From Prunella strophiata (Eukaryota > Chordata > Aves > Passeriformes > Prunellidae): a DNA stretch of 64,000 nt. Location of the stretch: positions 14,037,392 to 14,101,391 of the forward strand of contig JAZBQD010000001.1 in the NCBI GenBank assembly GCA_036583965.1. The letters run 5' to 3'. Of this stretch, positions 50,878 to 63,503 are shown piece after piece; position 1 is the stretch's first letter; the number at the start of each line of letters is the position of its first letter. The notes under the pieces are model-generated. The model was given only the letters and a program-made list of their open reading frames with translations, ran no database searches and had not been told where the DNA came from. Position numbers and translations under genes: made by a program.

Positions 50878-53559
50878 GAGGCCGTGGGTGCAGAACCTTT
50901 GCATTGCTAATTGCTGCCTGCAAACCTTGATGCTCAGCAAACTGAGCAGAAAACTTTGGTAACCTTCAGCTCCCCATCATTGTCCTACTCTTTCTCTCGA
51001 AGAACTGATTCAGTAACACTGCTAGGAAAATGCTGAGAGATGGCTGAGGTACTCAGAGTCAATGCCCCTCACAAACAGGCTGATGACAAGTTTCTTAGCC
51101 CAACTGGAGACAGGAGATCAACACCATTCTACATATATTTGCTCTTTTTTTTTATTTATTTATTCTTCGTCCTCATCTGAAACACAAAAGAATTTATGTA
51201 ACTGATTAGGGTCAACAGCATTATTTTACTTCTGAATACACTTACAAATGCATATATTCAGTTAAAAATAGTACTCATGTTAAAGCCTGAGAGCTAAACT
51301 AGAGCTGCATCTTGAAGCTAGTGATGTTCTAATACTGTTGCCATGTGTTAGAGAGACATAAAATAATAGAGCCCAAATCCCAGAAAAAAACACTATATAT
51401 GGAAGCACTGAGAAGAGAACAGAACCTTTAAAATTCATTACACACTAGGTACACACACATTTCTCAATCAGCAGCAGCTCCTGCTCTCCAAGGCCCTCCT
51501 ACCACTGGGAAAACTTTTACATGTCCAACTAAGTGCATGTCCAACACAATAGCACAGTTCCCTCTGTAATTCAAGAGCATAAGAAAGAATGATTAAGAAT
51601 GCTATTGAAATCAACACCAAAACTTCAAATAAAATGAATCATGATTAGCTGTTGAAACTAGAATGATGTAGGAAAGCAAGATATCCACAATACAGCAGTG
51701 CACCAGTAAATAAATAAAGCACAAAAGTCCCACATATTTGACATTTGAAGAACAAAACTATCCATCAATGTCTTGGCACAGATCGATCAAACAGAATGCT
51801 GCTGACGAAAATCTAATAGTATGATGGTAATAATGTAGCCATAAAGCCTCTACTCTGTAATTGACTGCTTCCACTTCAAGCTAACATGTCTAAAAGAGTG
51901 ACTAATGTTCACCTAAAGATTTCACTTGCCTTGAATGACAATCAGCTACACCTCGTGCTATTCTCCATAGATTGCTTGTGCTGGGTAATTGCTGAGGGAG
52001 AGGAGCCAGAGAGGAAATAGTCTTCTTAACTAAGGAAATTTATGTGAAGAATGGTAGGATAATCTCAAAGGAAAATATAGTTTCCCATCTGATCTTAAAA
52101 CACAACACAATCCTCCAGCCATACCATTCATTTCCTAAAGCAGAAGCATCAGTGCTGATTCCATAAACAGGGCAGAGCAGGTTTTATATTTTAAATGGGT
52201 ATTTAAACTTTCAAAAAGATATAAAAAATACAATTTTTGCTTCCCAAAATTACAGACTGAATTCTTTGAATAAAGAACATATTTCTGAGAGGCTACAGAT
52301 AGATTGTATGCTTTGGTCAGAACTTCTATTTCACTTAAAGTCAATACAGTTAATTAGCATTATAAACCAAACAGAACTATACCCTTCAACGACATGTCTT
52401 TATAACTTACTTTTGTGATCTTACAGAACAGACTATTTTAAAATAATGTGAATTAATACACAGTTTATGTAGTTTTAATTCAGGAGACTAAGATGAAATT
52501 AAGCACATTTTTGTACTTTCCTAAACAAAACCCGAAAAACTAAAGAAACAGTTTGGTGGGTTTTCCTAATTTTTTGAGGCCAGAATGAAAAATTTAAATT
52601 CCCTTTCTAAGTTTCACTGAAGATCAAAATAATTAAAATGTTTGGAACTCTTTAATGGAGCCTGATTGCTCTGTCGCCTTTGATATATACTTAAAGGTAA
52701 TTGGCTAGTCCTAGTGATGTATTTTTAAAGAGCTACCTATTGATTAATAATGTTTCAGTATTAATATAACCACTTTGTGTGGATCAAGAAACATCAATAG
52801 CAGAAACCCATATTTATCCACAAATTAACTGGATATAGATCTGTTGCTTTAAGCAAAATGGGGTGCATTCACTCATTATTTTATAAGAATAATGAGATAA
52901 CCATAAGAGTGAAGATTAAAGCAAAATTTGGGTTTCTATTTCAGCTGCATACAATAGATAAAGTTCATTCCTTTCTGCTCTTGCAGAATGAATGAAAAAA
53001 GGACTTATGTCAGAAGCAGAACTTCCAACTGCAGGAATTGGTGACACTGTGGTTTTGTACTTTTGGGCCTCCAGGTCAAATGCTGGACAAAATGAAATGT
53101 GCAGTATTGGCAGAGGTGGATTTTTTTTTTTTTTAATCCAGTTAAAAATGGATTAAACCAGTAAATGATCTTGTAATTGACCCCTATAACCAGGTCTCTT
53201 ACAACCCCACTCATCTCACTGTCATCCCAGCAGGTTCCACAAGGACTCAGAGGTTTGCTGATTTATAGAAGTATTTGGAAAGAATGCTCTGGCCTGTGAT
53301 GAAGAGCCATCACAGAATTATAAAAACCTGCATCAGTTGATTTGCATAGGAAATGGCAGAAAAAGAGAGAGCTGTGCCTTCCTACCACAAACAAGAATAA
53401 ATAAATTAGGGAATGACTCATTGGCAATTATCTTACCAAGCAGCTCAAAACTTGTGCATTGAAATTTTAGGCAGATTAGGCAAATTCAGGTCTGATAGCT
53501 GTAATGGCTACTCAGCTCATCCTGCTGTGGCAAACCAAAATAAGTCCATGCCTTGCAAA

Positions 53560-53900
53560 TCATCTGTTCCAGTCTCCCAGAGGTTGCAATGCTACAGCCT
53601 TCACAGTATTCCATAGATTGTCTAGTTATCTTTAAAGTTAAATTTCTTTTCTCTAATACCTAACCTAAACACCACACACTGCAATTCAGAACAAATGACA
53701 ATTACCCTGTCACAAAGGATATTACACTGCTTTGACATTTGTTCTTAATGAATCCACACTGACCCTCCTGATCACCTTACATCCCCTAGATACTTTTAAA
53801 TCATTTTTTTTTAATACCCTATTCTATCATGCTTCCAAGCACTGTGTTTGGGAATTGGATCATAATTCTCTGGGCTTTTTTTCTAGGTCTGTTTCATTGA
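53560..53900 (-). mobile_element. Degenerate CR1-like LINE fragment
   Basis: Pieces such as aaatttcttttctctaatac, ctaacctaaac, and further on gttcttaatgaatccacact with gatcacctta, then aatcat...ttctatcatgctt, resemble diverged CR1-type LINE sequence in reverse orientation. The match is patchy and the limits are approximate. It could instead be another old LINE or a chance resemblance. Confidence 0.4.
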
Positions 53901-53902
53901 TG

Positions 53903-53945
53903 GTGTATGTGTGTGTGTATATATATATTTTTTTTCTTTTTTAAT
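53903..53945. repeat. TG/TA microsatellite with T run
   Basis: gtatgtgtgtgtgtatatat followed by atattttttttctttttta. A short mixed dinucleotide repeat. Confidence 0.8.
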
Positions 53946-54562
53946 TTTTAAAATAAAGTAGGTTCTATGTTAGTTTTTCAGCAGCCCCCTTTGGCTTCTT
54001 TTTCCTTCCATGAATTCTCAAATTGCTAATGGCTTAGCGACAGCTTCAGTTTATTGAGTACACTAAAAATAATTTAATCAGGCCATAAGATGTAAAAAAC
54101 CCTCACATTTCTTGAATATTTGTCTTCCTTTCTATTGAAGACACAATTAACTTGAAATTAAAAAGGACATTTTTTTAATGCTACATCATGTGATGACATA
54201 CCACATGTTACAGGTCAAATAGCTTAAAATTACCTTCCTACATTGCTTGCTGAGCTATGTGGCATAGTTTTAGATGGTCTTTTACCAATACAGAATGCAG
54301 TTCTCATAGACAGAAATCTGTCTTTTCACCTCCAATACACACAGGGGAAACACAGAGATGGGAGTCAGGCCTAGAGGGACTGGCAGACTCTGTGTGTCTG
54401 GGGTGGTTTGCTACTCTGGAGAAGGAAAAAAACTTTCACCCCAACTGAGAAGTAAACCAGATTTCTGGCAGCTTTGTCTCACCACAGTGGCCCAAACAAG
54501 GAGAAGCATTCTGATAAACCAGAATATCTTATCTTATTCTTATCTAGAATATCTTATCTTTA

Positions 54563-54585
54563 GCCAACTTTATCATAAAGTTGGC
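54563..54585. repeat. Perfect 10-bp inverted repeat, 3-nt loop
   Basis: gccaacttta, loop tca, taaagttggc. It follows a short direct repeat of agaatatcttatct (near 54521 and 54547). Confidence 0.85.
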
Positions 54586-56467
54586 CTAAACTTTATAACT
54601 GTTGTTTCCTTTATGAACATAAACAAAAATGGAGAACTTCTCTTTCATGTTAGCAAAACTCTTCCATGGCAAAACCAGGATCTTCAAACTCACACCTCCA
54701 GAGCCTGAAAGCCCCAAGCTCTCAGCAAAGTGTCCTTACTGAAAAGAGAACATAAAGCCACAGCTGTAGGACAATCCATCCATCCTGATCCCCCTCTGAA
54801 ATGTGTACACAACCATCAAGAACAATAAAATAAGAACCTCTTGAGTCTCAAATGCATGAAACTCTTTGCTTTCTTTCCCATTTTCCTGAGCAGGAAGCCG
54901 GAATCTCTCTTTATCTCTCTCCTGGTCACCACAGCTGAGCTGGGGCAGCCCTGGCTGAGGCTCCTGCTGTAGAGAACAGGATGCAGCCAAAGAAACAGCA
55001 AATCCAGGTGGAGACAGAGCAACAGGAAGAAAAACAGCACAAAGCTCACTGCCCACAGCAAAGGGGGTGCCTGAGTCAGGATCCCCAGTGCTACATGGCT
55101 GTGGGTCCAGCAAGGCAAGGACTTCTAAAATCTGTATTTTGACAGTCAGATCAGCAAGGAGCTTTTGCACAGCCATCTGTCCCCAGCAATGACTGTTTGT
55201 TGAGCCTGACAAAGAGGGGCTGTTTTATCTGCTCAGGAAAGCAGTGAAAACTGGACTAGAAGTGCTGGTCAGCTCCACAAAGCCCTACCCCCACAGAGCT
55301 GTCAGGCAGCCAGAGCCTGGGGAGCTCCAAACCCACTCTCCTACCACTTCCCATTCATCTATAAAATCGCAGGAAGCCAGTGAAGGGACAGTGCCAGGAG
55401 CATCAGTTTCCATTTCTGAAGGGCTCCTGGAAGAAATGTCAGTCTGCTCAGTCTTCATTCCCTGAGCAGGAGGGAGCTGAAAAGAGATGGAGCCAGGGAA
55501 TACTGCACAAAATGTAATCTGTGGCCTTCAGATGAGGGCCACAGCCATTAAATGATCCCCCAAGTGTGAAACTCTGCAAAGTCTGACTACAAACACAGGA
55601 GATTTAGTTCCTGAATCAAACACTCTGTCCATCCCTAATCAGTAATTATTTTCAAGGCAAATTAATGTAGAATAGAATAACTAGTGTGATAGAATGCCTA
55701 TTAGAAGAGTTTCCTCCTCTGAGTTTGGAGAAGCTTAGAATAAGCTCCAGACCAGGCTATCCACTCCACACCTGCCATTCCCATTTCACAGCAGGATCCC
55801 TGAGGCTTCTGAAGCAGCAGGAGTAGGAATGGGACAGACAAGGAAGTACAATTTATCACAAGCAACAATTTACTGTGGATTTGAATGCCCTAAAGTTGCA
55901 GTGACTGCAGAAACAGCACAAAGATTAGCTGCTTCAACAAACACACAAGTTGCATAAATATTCACATTATTATTTGTTTCCTAACAATAATTCTAAGGTA
56001 ATTCTTTTTCCTTTCTTAAAAAAATTAAATAATCAACTTTTTCTAGTCTGTCTTTGTCCAAACAGTTCTCCAAAATTCTTTAATGACTGGAACTGCTCCT
56101 GAAGAAGTTTTAATTTGTATGTAAAGCTTGCTGCAAAGTAAGTTGTGAAGAAGTAACACAGCACTATAACAAAGTTTGACATTTTCCTACCTTCTTTTAA
56201 TCAGTCTCACATAGTACTTTACATTTCATTATTATGTGCTCATGCAGTGCTCAATCTCAAGTAACAATGACCCACCCAAATTCCCAACAAGTTAAACAGA
56301 TGCACAAAAAGCAATTCAGAAACAAGCAGCAACACTAAGAAAAAAAGCCATTAAACATGAAGAGAAAGCTTTTACCAGGGCATAGGAATAGGTCAAGTTG
56401 TGCAAAAAGGAAATATAAGGAGCACTTTAATGGCCTTAAATGCATCAGTAATTTTACAGCATTTGCT

Positions 56468-56506
56468 TTCTTTTTTTTTCTTTTTTTTTTTTTTTTTTTT
56501 TTTTTT
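56468..56506. repeat. Poly-T tract (T9, C, T26)
   Basis: A near-pure T tract ending in atag. No element body was recognised around it. Confidence 0.9.
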
Positions 56507-58064
56507 ATAGTGAAAGGATGCACTCAGTTCCTAAAAGCTCCTATATTTAACTGGAAAAGTGAGTGACCACTGTTTACTACTACAAAACCTATGTACTCTA
56601 TACACAACAACAACAAAAAAAAAAGCATTTACTTCAAGTCAAGCAGCTAAAAGGCTTTCCTATATTTCAAATACATATTTTTCTGAAATTTCATCCAAGA
56701 TTCCTCACTGTCATTTTTGAGAAATTACAGCAAATTACTAAGGATCTCTATCCATGGCTGAAAATACTTTTTGTGGAACAATGAAGTCATTACTCTTTTT
56801 ATTTCTGTAAATTCCATGAGAGCAAGAAACAGAAACACAATAAAAAATCTCTTTCATAACAGTTGATTAGAAAATATGGCCTGCAGAAGTCTAGCTCTCT
56901 TTGCACTTTGCACATTAAGAATCCAAATACGTTACCAAAGCTGGGATTTTAACCCCCCACAGCTTTAGCACAAAGAAGCACATTAATAAGATACAATTTA
57001 GATTTGCATTTTTTAATAAGCAAGGGGATCAAAGAAAATATGAATGCTGAAGGGGTGTTAAATCATGTGCAAATTCAAACATCAAGGTATACTAGAGATT
57101 GAAGACACATTTGCACTAAAGCGAAGGGAGTAAGGCTTTCCAAAAGTTGTGGTGAACAAAATGAACTCTTTTTGAATTGTCTGCAGGCACCCAGTGAGTC
57201 TAGGAGAGGAGGAGATACACTGAAGTTGCACCAAATATTTTGTGTGTTTGATTCTGAATATGGTAATGGTTGATGGCAAATTAGCAGGCATGATGGAGGA
57301 CCAGCAATGAAAGGATTCCTCTTCCTAAAAACCAGTACTGTTCTCATTAAAGACCCTGAGCTGTTTCTGTGTGAAGATGTGAGTACTTTAACAGACCTGG
57401 ATTGTCATGCAGACAGCAGGATGGCCCCTCTCACTGAGGTGGCCACACTTCTGTATTCACTGGGTGTAACCATCAGTCTGGGCAGCCTGAGCATCATGGG
57501 CTGGTACAAAACTTTGCTGAGGCCCTGCCATTAAAAACAGGCTCTGCAATTCTTCACACCCCACGAGGAGGCTGAGACACCTCCCAGCCAGCAGAATGCA
57601 AAAACCAGCACCAACATTTCAGCTGCTCCTACCCACCCAGGGCAGCTGACAGGTACATAAAGGGACACAGAGCTGTTGAAAAGGGCACCAAGAAAACAAG
57701 GGGGAAACAGCCTTGACAGGCTAATGACAAACATTCTTTTCTGTAAAACTGTTTTACATTTTTTGAAGAATTGAGTTCATAAGCTGGAGCTGCCTCCAGG
57801 CGTGACCAGCATTTACTCATCAGATCTCCACAGGCCTCAATGACCTTGGCAGTCTTACAAGGATCATATTTTCACATGGATGAACTGTTCCTGAGCAATT
57901 TCTCCAAACAGGATTTCTATCAATGTCAGGCACACTTCTCTTTTCATTCTACTTCTCTTTCCTTGATTAAACATATCCACAGTGGACATTAAAGAGAAGA
58001 AAACAAGTGTTCACCAACATGCAGATTCAGTAAAACTAAATCAATCACAGAACTAAACCAGTGT

Positions 58065-58104
58065 CTGCAGTTATCACACCCTTCACTGCAGTTATCACTC
58101 CTCA
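58065..58104. repeat. 21-bp tandem duplication, diverged
   Basis: ctgcagttatcacacccttc plus a is followed by ctgcagttatcactcctcac. Confidence 0.75.
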
Positions 58105-61100
58105 CTGGTGCACACTCTGTCCCTCTGCCTATGCTGGTGATTTACTTTGGAAGTTCATCAGGACAGGGTTTATCTTGCAGTAGTGTTTGTGCACAGCAGA
58201 ATGGAGCCTTGTTCCCAAATAGCTCTTGGGCATTATGTAATAAACATGATTCATATGTGGATCATCTCCATCACTCTCACAAAGGAGTGACAGAAGATAA
58301 TACCTTCTGAAGGAATTGCTTTCAACACTTCAGTGTCAGCATGCAGCACTGCTTTATGCTTATTTTAAACTTCCAGCCTAGGAGTTTCCCCAAGAATTTT
58401 CAAGGAAAAATGCTTGATGTACTTGGTGTATACAATGAACTATATTCTCCACTTGCAATTAGACTCAAAAAATTCAGAGTAACTCTGTTTTTCTAAGAGA
58501 TGTCAAGTTCTGTCTCATTTCACAGACTTTTCCTATCTTCAGAAAAGACCAACACAGAACAAGGAATCTAATTTACAGCTTCTTAAGCATCAGACTGAGA
58601 AAATGAGGATGGTATTTATTCTGTCAGTATAAGCAATGCATAACTAAAATCTATAGATGAAACTAGAGAAAGAAGTCTGTTCTAGTGCCCATGGAGAAGC
58701 CTCTACTCAAACACAAATACTGAATTTATAAGCAGAATTCCATATTTAGTTCTTAATTAGCATTGTCTACACCTGTATTAACAGCAAACTGATTTGATCC
58801 CATGTCACATACACACCCACCTTGCTCCAGTGAGTTCAATGGAGGGGAAGAAAGTAAAAAATGTCCTGAAAAGCAGCTTTTATTGGTTGCTGTCAGACAG
58901 GGATAGATGGACAACTGTTCTGATTCACTGCAGAATCTTTCTATTCTTAAATTCCTAAGCACATGCATAATCATAGGAGGCTGAACACAGCTATTACTGT
59001 GTATCTGAACAAGTTTTTTCTTTTTAGTGAAAAATAATTTTGGACAAAACCATCACCAGAAAAACTTGTAAAAACCTGCCCTAATGATTGCCATTTCCAA
59101 TAATATATTTATTAGGTCATGTTTTCAGTCATAAAAATACAGTAACAAATGGACAAATTTTCGACTTTGAAAGAGAAATTAGTTAAATTTCTCAGTTCAA
59201 CAACAGGTCAGTTGGTGCTGTGTGAAAATTTTAAATCTTGAGCTGCCTGTGAGATGTCACGGGTATCTCAGCTCTGGTATCACATGGCACAGCAATCATC
59301 TGGATACAAACCTGTATCACTCACTAGGACAGACCTATCAACCTTTACAGACTTGGTAAAAACAAATGGCTACAAAAATCAACTTGGGTTTATGAACTTG
59401 GCCCATAGAAAGCAAGAAATATATGTTTATGCAAATCAGTTTCTAGTATAACAGCTGAAAACAAGCAACAGACAATTTTAAAAAGTGGTGCTTGACCTAG
59501 TAGCATTACATATATTTTAAATATTTTGTAGTATGCACTGTTATATGTCTAATTCAAGAATTGCCTCCATTTAGCTGTTGAAACACTACTGTAAATTAAT
59601 GTCAGATCTTAACAAAAGCTGGTTTAGCTCAGCCAAACTGGAAAACCAAAAAAAAATGCCATAAAATTCTGATTTTTTGTAAAGCACTATCACTAGATAT
59701 AGAGCATGAATTCTGAATTGTAAACTAACTAGAATAACAAAAGCACCCTTTTAATGAATGTAATTCATCATGACAATGTCAATGTGATTCATGTAATGGG
59801 GCCACATGTCAGAAAAAAGGAAATTACAGGTCATTAGGGTAAATTAAAATTATGTAATGGATTTGAATTATTGTCTTCATTTTGCTAGGAATGTCTCAAA
59901 ATTTTCATTTCATATCTTAAGTTTTCCTTTAAAATATCACACCATTCTTCTAGACTCCAACCAGTTTTAGCTTGGAAAGTGACAAGCATGAGTTGTAAGG
60001 CTTTTTCTGATTATGTAACATCTGTATCAATAAGAAAATGAATTAAAAACCCTCCTGAATCCACTATGGAAAAAAACCCTTCTTTTTGTTAATATAACTA
60101 TACACACAAGTCCCTTTTTTACCATGGATTTTTAGTAAACATACAGCTGGGTAAATTTTGTGCCTTGGAGATACAAACAAAAAATGACAAGCAGGACAAG
60201 GCACGCGAGTTTAGAGGACAAAAATGAAGATTTTGTAGGCAGAAGAGGGAGCTTAGGGACAGCACCATATAATATAAAAGAACAAAATCAGAACACCATA
60301 CAAAAATGGGATTTATCCTAAAGTCTTAGTTAACATTGCAAACAGACCCAGGCATTGTCCCAAGCCTTAAAAGAATGTCCCAAATACTAGAAGAATTATT
60401 GTTTGTGGATCCCCAAATCCAAATTCTAATAAAGCTTTTAAGGTAACTTTATGTGTTGTTAAAAAAACTCTTTCATGCATTTTAGAGGAGAAATTCCAAC
60501 CAGTCCTGAATGATGTGAAGTAAGTTTGAAACTTGTATTTTCATCCAGTTACTAATTCATCAGTCAATGCCATGTCTCCAGTCTGACAGAGTTCCCAGCA
60601 ACATTTACAGAGGAAGCCAATGTTAATTTTTTTCAAATGTGGACAGTTCAAATTAACTCTTACCCCATTGAAGTCTTTTCTTCTTAAAATGGCCATGACA
60701 GTCTTTTGAGGAAACAAATTTGAAAAGGCTGAACACTTCACTTGCTAGTGGTGAAACCATAAACTAATACACAACTTTATACAGCGTGGCAAAGACTACT
60801 TTTAGGTCTACTTTGCTGTGAGACCTATAATTCTAAATGGGTTAGAAATCAATGACCATTGTACAGTTCTTTTAAAAATACACATACTGTCTTTAAACCA
60901 CTGTACATTTAGAAATTTCAGAGTGGTATGGACCACTAGGAATTTAGCTATACACAGATTTATGCCACTCTTATGCCTACTGTTTTTAATTAGTTACTAT
61001 TTTAACATGTTCTCTTTGAAAGCACAAAGGCATATGTCAATAACAACCATGAATGATTAATTCTGTTACAGGATCTTAATTTACTAAGCAGGTAACATGA

Positions 61101-63480
61101 ATTTGTGTAAGTTGAGTCCTAAGAATATTATGAATGTTAATAGATGGCCAGGTCACTGTCTGCTTTAATTTGATAAACATGGTCATGGTTTTCATTATTA
61201 AAATGTGGTTCCCTGAAGTATAGATTTGAAAAGATGAAAGAATAAAGCAAAGAGAGATTGATGAGATTCAGCTTTCTATGCTGCACTGCATAGAAGTAAT
61301 CTCAATGGCATGTGATCCAGGACTGCTTCAGAAAAAACAGATGAAATATTTGAGTAGAATAGGCCCCAGTAAGGTGAACTCCTCCTCCCAGGTGTGCATT
61401 GTAGTGAGAAAACTCCAGGGAGGAAGGAGTTGGGTGCAGGACATCTGCAGGGAAGGGGGGTGAAGCCAAACTGCAGCACCAGGTTAATCACAGAGACAGG
61501 CAGAGCCCTGCCAAGAGGTCTGGTGGCATCAGGTATGCTCTGTGGGTCTTTAATTATTAGCTGCAGCACCCAGGGAACAGTCAGTGCCCCAATCAACCAG
61601 AGACAGAGAGTGCATGCTAAGTGAAACATGGCCTCAATAGAACAAAGGTATGTAACATTCATTAGCATTTGGGAATATTGTTTCACTGTCTCTGGATCCT
61701 GTAACAACTCATAAGGAGCTAATCAGATTCCTATTTGCCATTAATATTCTTCTATGGCAATACTATTTAAAAACTCTCTTTGTATGCTCTTCAGTATTCC
61801 AGCTTGGAATGACATATTGCTTTCAAGAATAGTCTTTCCAACAAACCTACTCTGAGAACTAAGGCAAACCACTTTCTGGCTGAGATATGACATAAGGTAT
61901 TTCCATCCATGATCAGTACTCATGGCTACAGAGCTGCCTTTTTTTATTTTGAGATTGTTCAGTTAAGCTATCCTTGTACTTGGAATGAAAAAACAAACAA
62001 ACAACCCCCAAAACTTTACTGGCCAAAATTGCATGTTTTTACCAAAATGACATTTAACAGATCATGTCCTTGTTGTGCACAAATGCATCAACATATGGAG
62101 ACATCCACACAGACACACACTGGGCATCCAGTGGAATGTGAAACTCAGCACACTGCTGCCCAGTAGCATTTTGTAACCAGGATTAAGTGCAGTGAGACTT
62201 TACACTTTCAGCTGCTACAGAAAGTGAGTTGATAATGTTGTTCCTCCACTCCCTCGTGAGAATGTAAGTACCAAAGCACAGCAGTCTCTGCTGTAATGTG
62301 AGGTACAGAGGGAGACTGAGAGACAATTGGAGGGAGAGAATAAAAAATGGCAGAGGGCACTTAGTAATGAATAAAGAAAAAAAAAAACAACGCTGCTAAT
62401 TTCCCAAGGGTTGGGTATATTTAACTGTCACATCTGGAACCCATGTTTAAGTGTCATTAAGGGAGCTGGTTTTCAAAGAAGGTTATAAACTGAAGTGTTC
62501 TGAAATCACTCTGCAGCACTGTTTACACAGCAGAGTGGCTGCAGGTTTTACAGCTGTGAGCTGGATCCCGACAGCCACAGGAACCAGAAACCCCACAGGG
62601 ATGCTCACAGTGATGTTCTCCTCTCCTCGAAAAAAGGGATGCTCACAAAAGCAAAGCAGCTTAACACCAGCCAAGGAGTTTGAAAGTCTCAGACACAGCT
62701 CTAGAGCTATTAGAACTAGCAGCCTCTCCCGGGCCAAAAAACCCCACCTCAAAGTACTGCTTTATAGATTCTCATCATGATAACTGCACTTCAGGCAAGG
62801 GAGTGGCTGAAAGAGGCACAAAGGACAACAGGATGAGTTTTAGTGATGTGACATTTGAAACACACTTCACATACAGAACAGTCTGTTCTCAGAGGTCTAC
62901 CAAAACATAGGTCTCAGTTTATTTAAGAAATTTATTTACTCCAAAAAACTTCTTCTAAAGGCATTCAAGGATACCGGGAACACTGAATTGGTAGAAGGCC
63001 TCAAGACTCAACCTTTATTCATCTGTGCCTATGTGCACTTCACACTGAATTCAAAAGCCCCCAAAACAAACAAACAAGCAAACCTCAGTAGTTTGTGGTT
63101 TTTTTGGAAAGGTCAAAAGCTCTTTGATTACAGACAGCATTAGTGAAGTGCTTTGGAGTGCTAGTGTGAACATCTTTAGCATTAGGGTAAAGATGAAAAG
63201 ATAGAGAGCGGCAGACAAGGCACAAACAAAGACACTGAATTTCTTTTGCAAATGCATATGTGAGTTCTGCATGTGCTACTTTGCTCTGAGCTATGTTAGG
63301 TCATGCTGTGTGACACGCATTTGATTTGATATAGGATTTAGAAGGACACACCTATCAAAGTATGTTTACGAACTGCCTGCAGAATTAGTCAACTGAATTT
63401 TGCCTACATTTGAAGTAGATGTGGGATGTTTATTTGTAGACCCAAAGGCTAACCTAAGTCAATGAATGTTGCTGGATTCA

Positions 63481-63503
63481 TTTTTTTTTTTTTTTTTTTT
63501 TTT
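63481..63503. repeat. Poly-T tract (23 T) followed by gcag
   Basis: The T run is followed by gcagggg and so resembles a plus-strand splice acceptor, but no exon-like frame supported by homology follows. Confidence 0.9.

Noticed and set aside
54736..55212. 158-codon minus-strand frame
   Set aside because: No domain or repeat pattern. Composition follows the local GC content, and a second frame overlaps it on the same strand.
61276..61707. 143-codon minus-strand frame with hydrophobic stretches
   Set aside because: It looks like a small membrane protein at first, but no family is recognised, the start context is weak, and one-exon chance frames of this size occur across the window.
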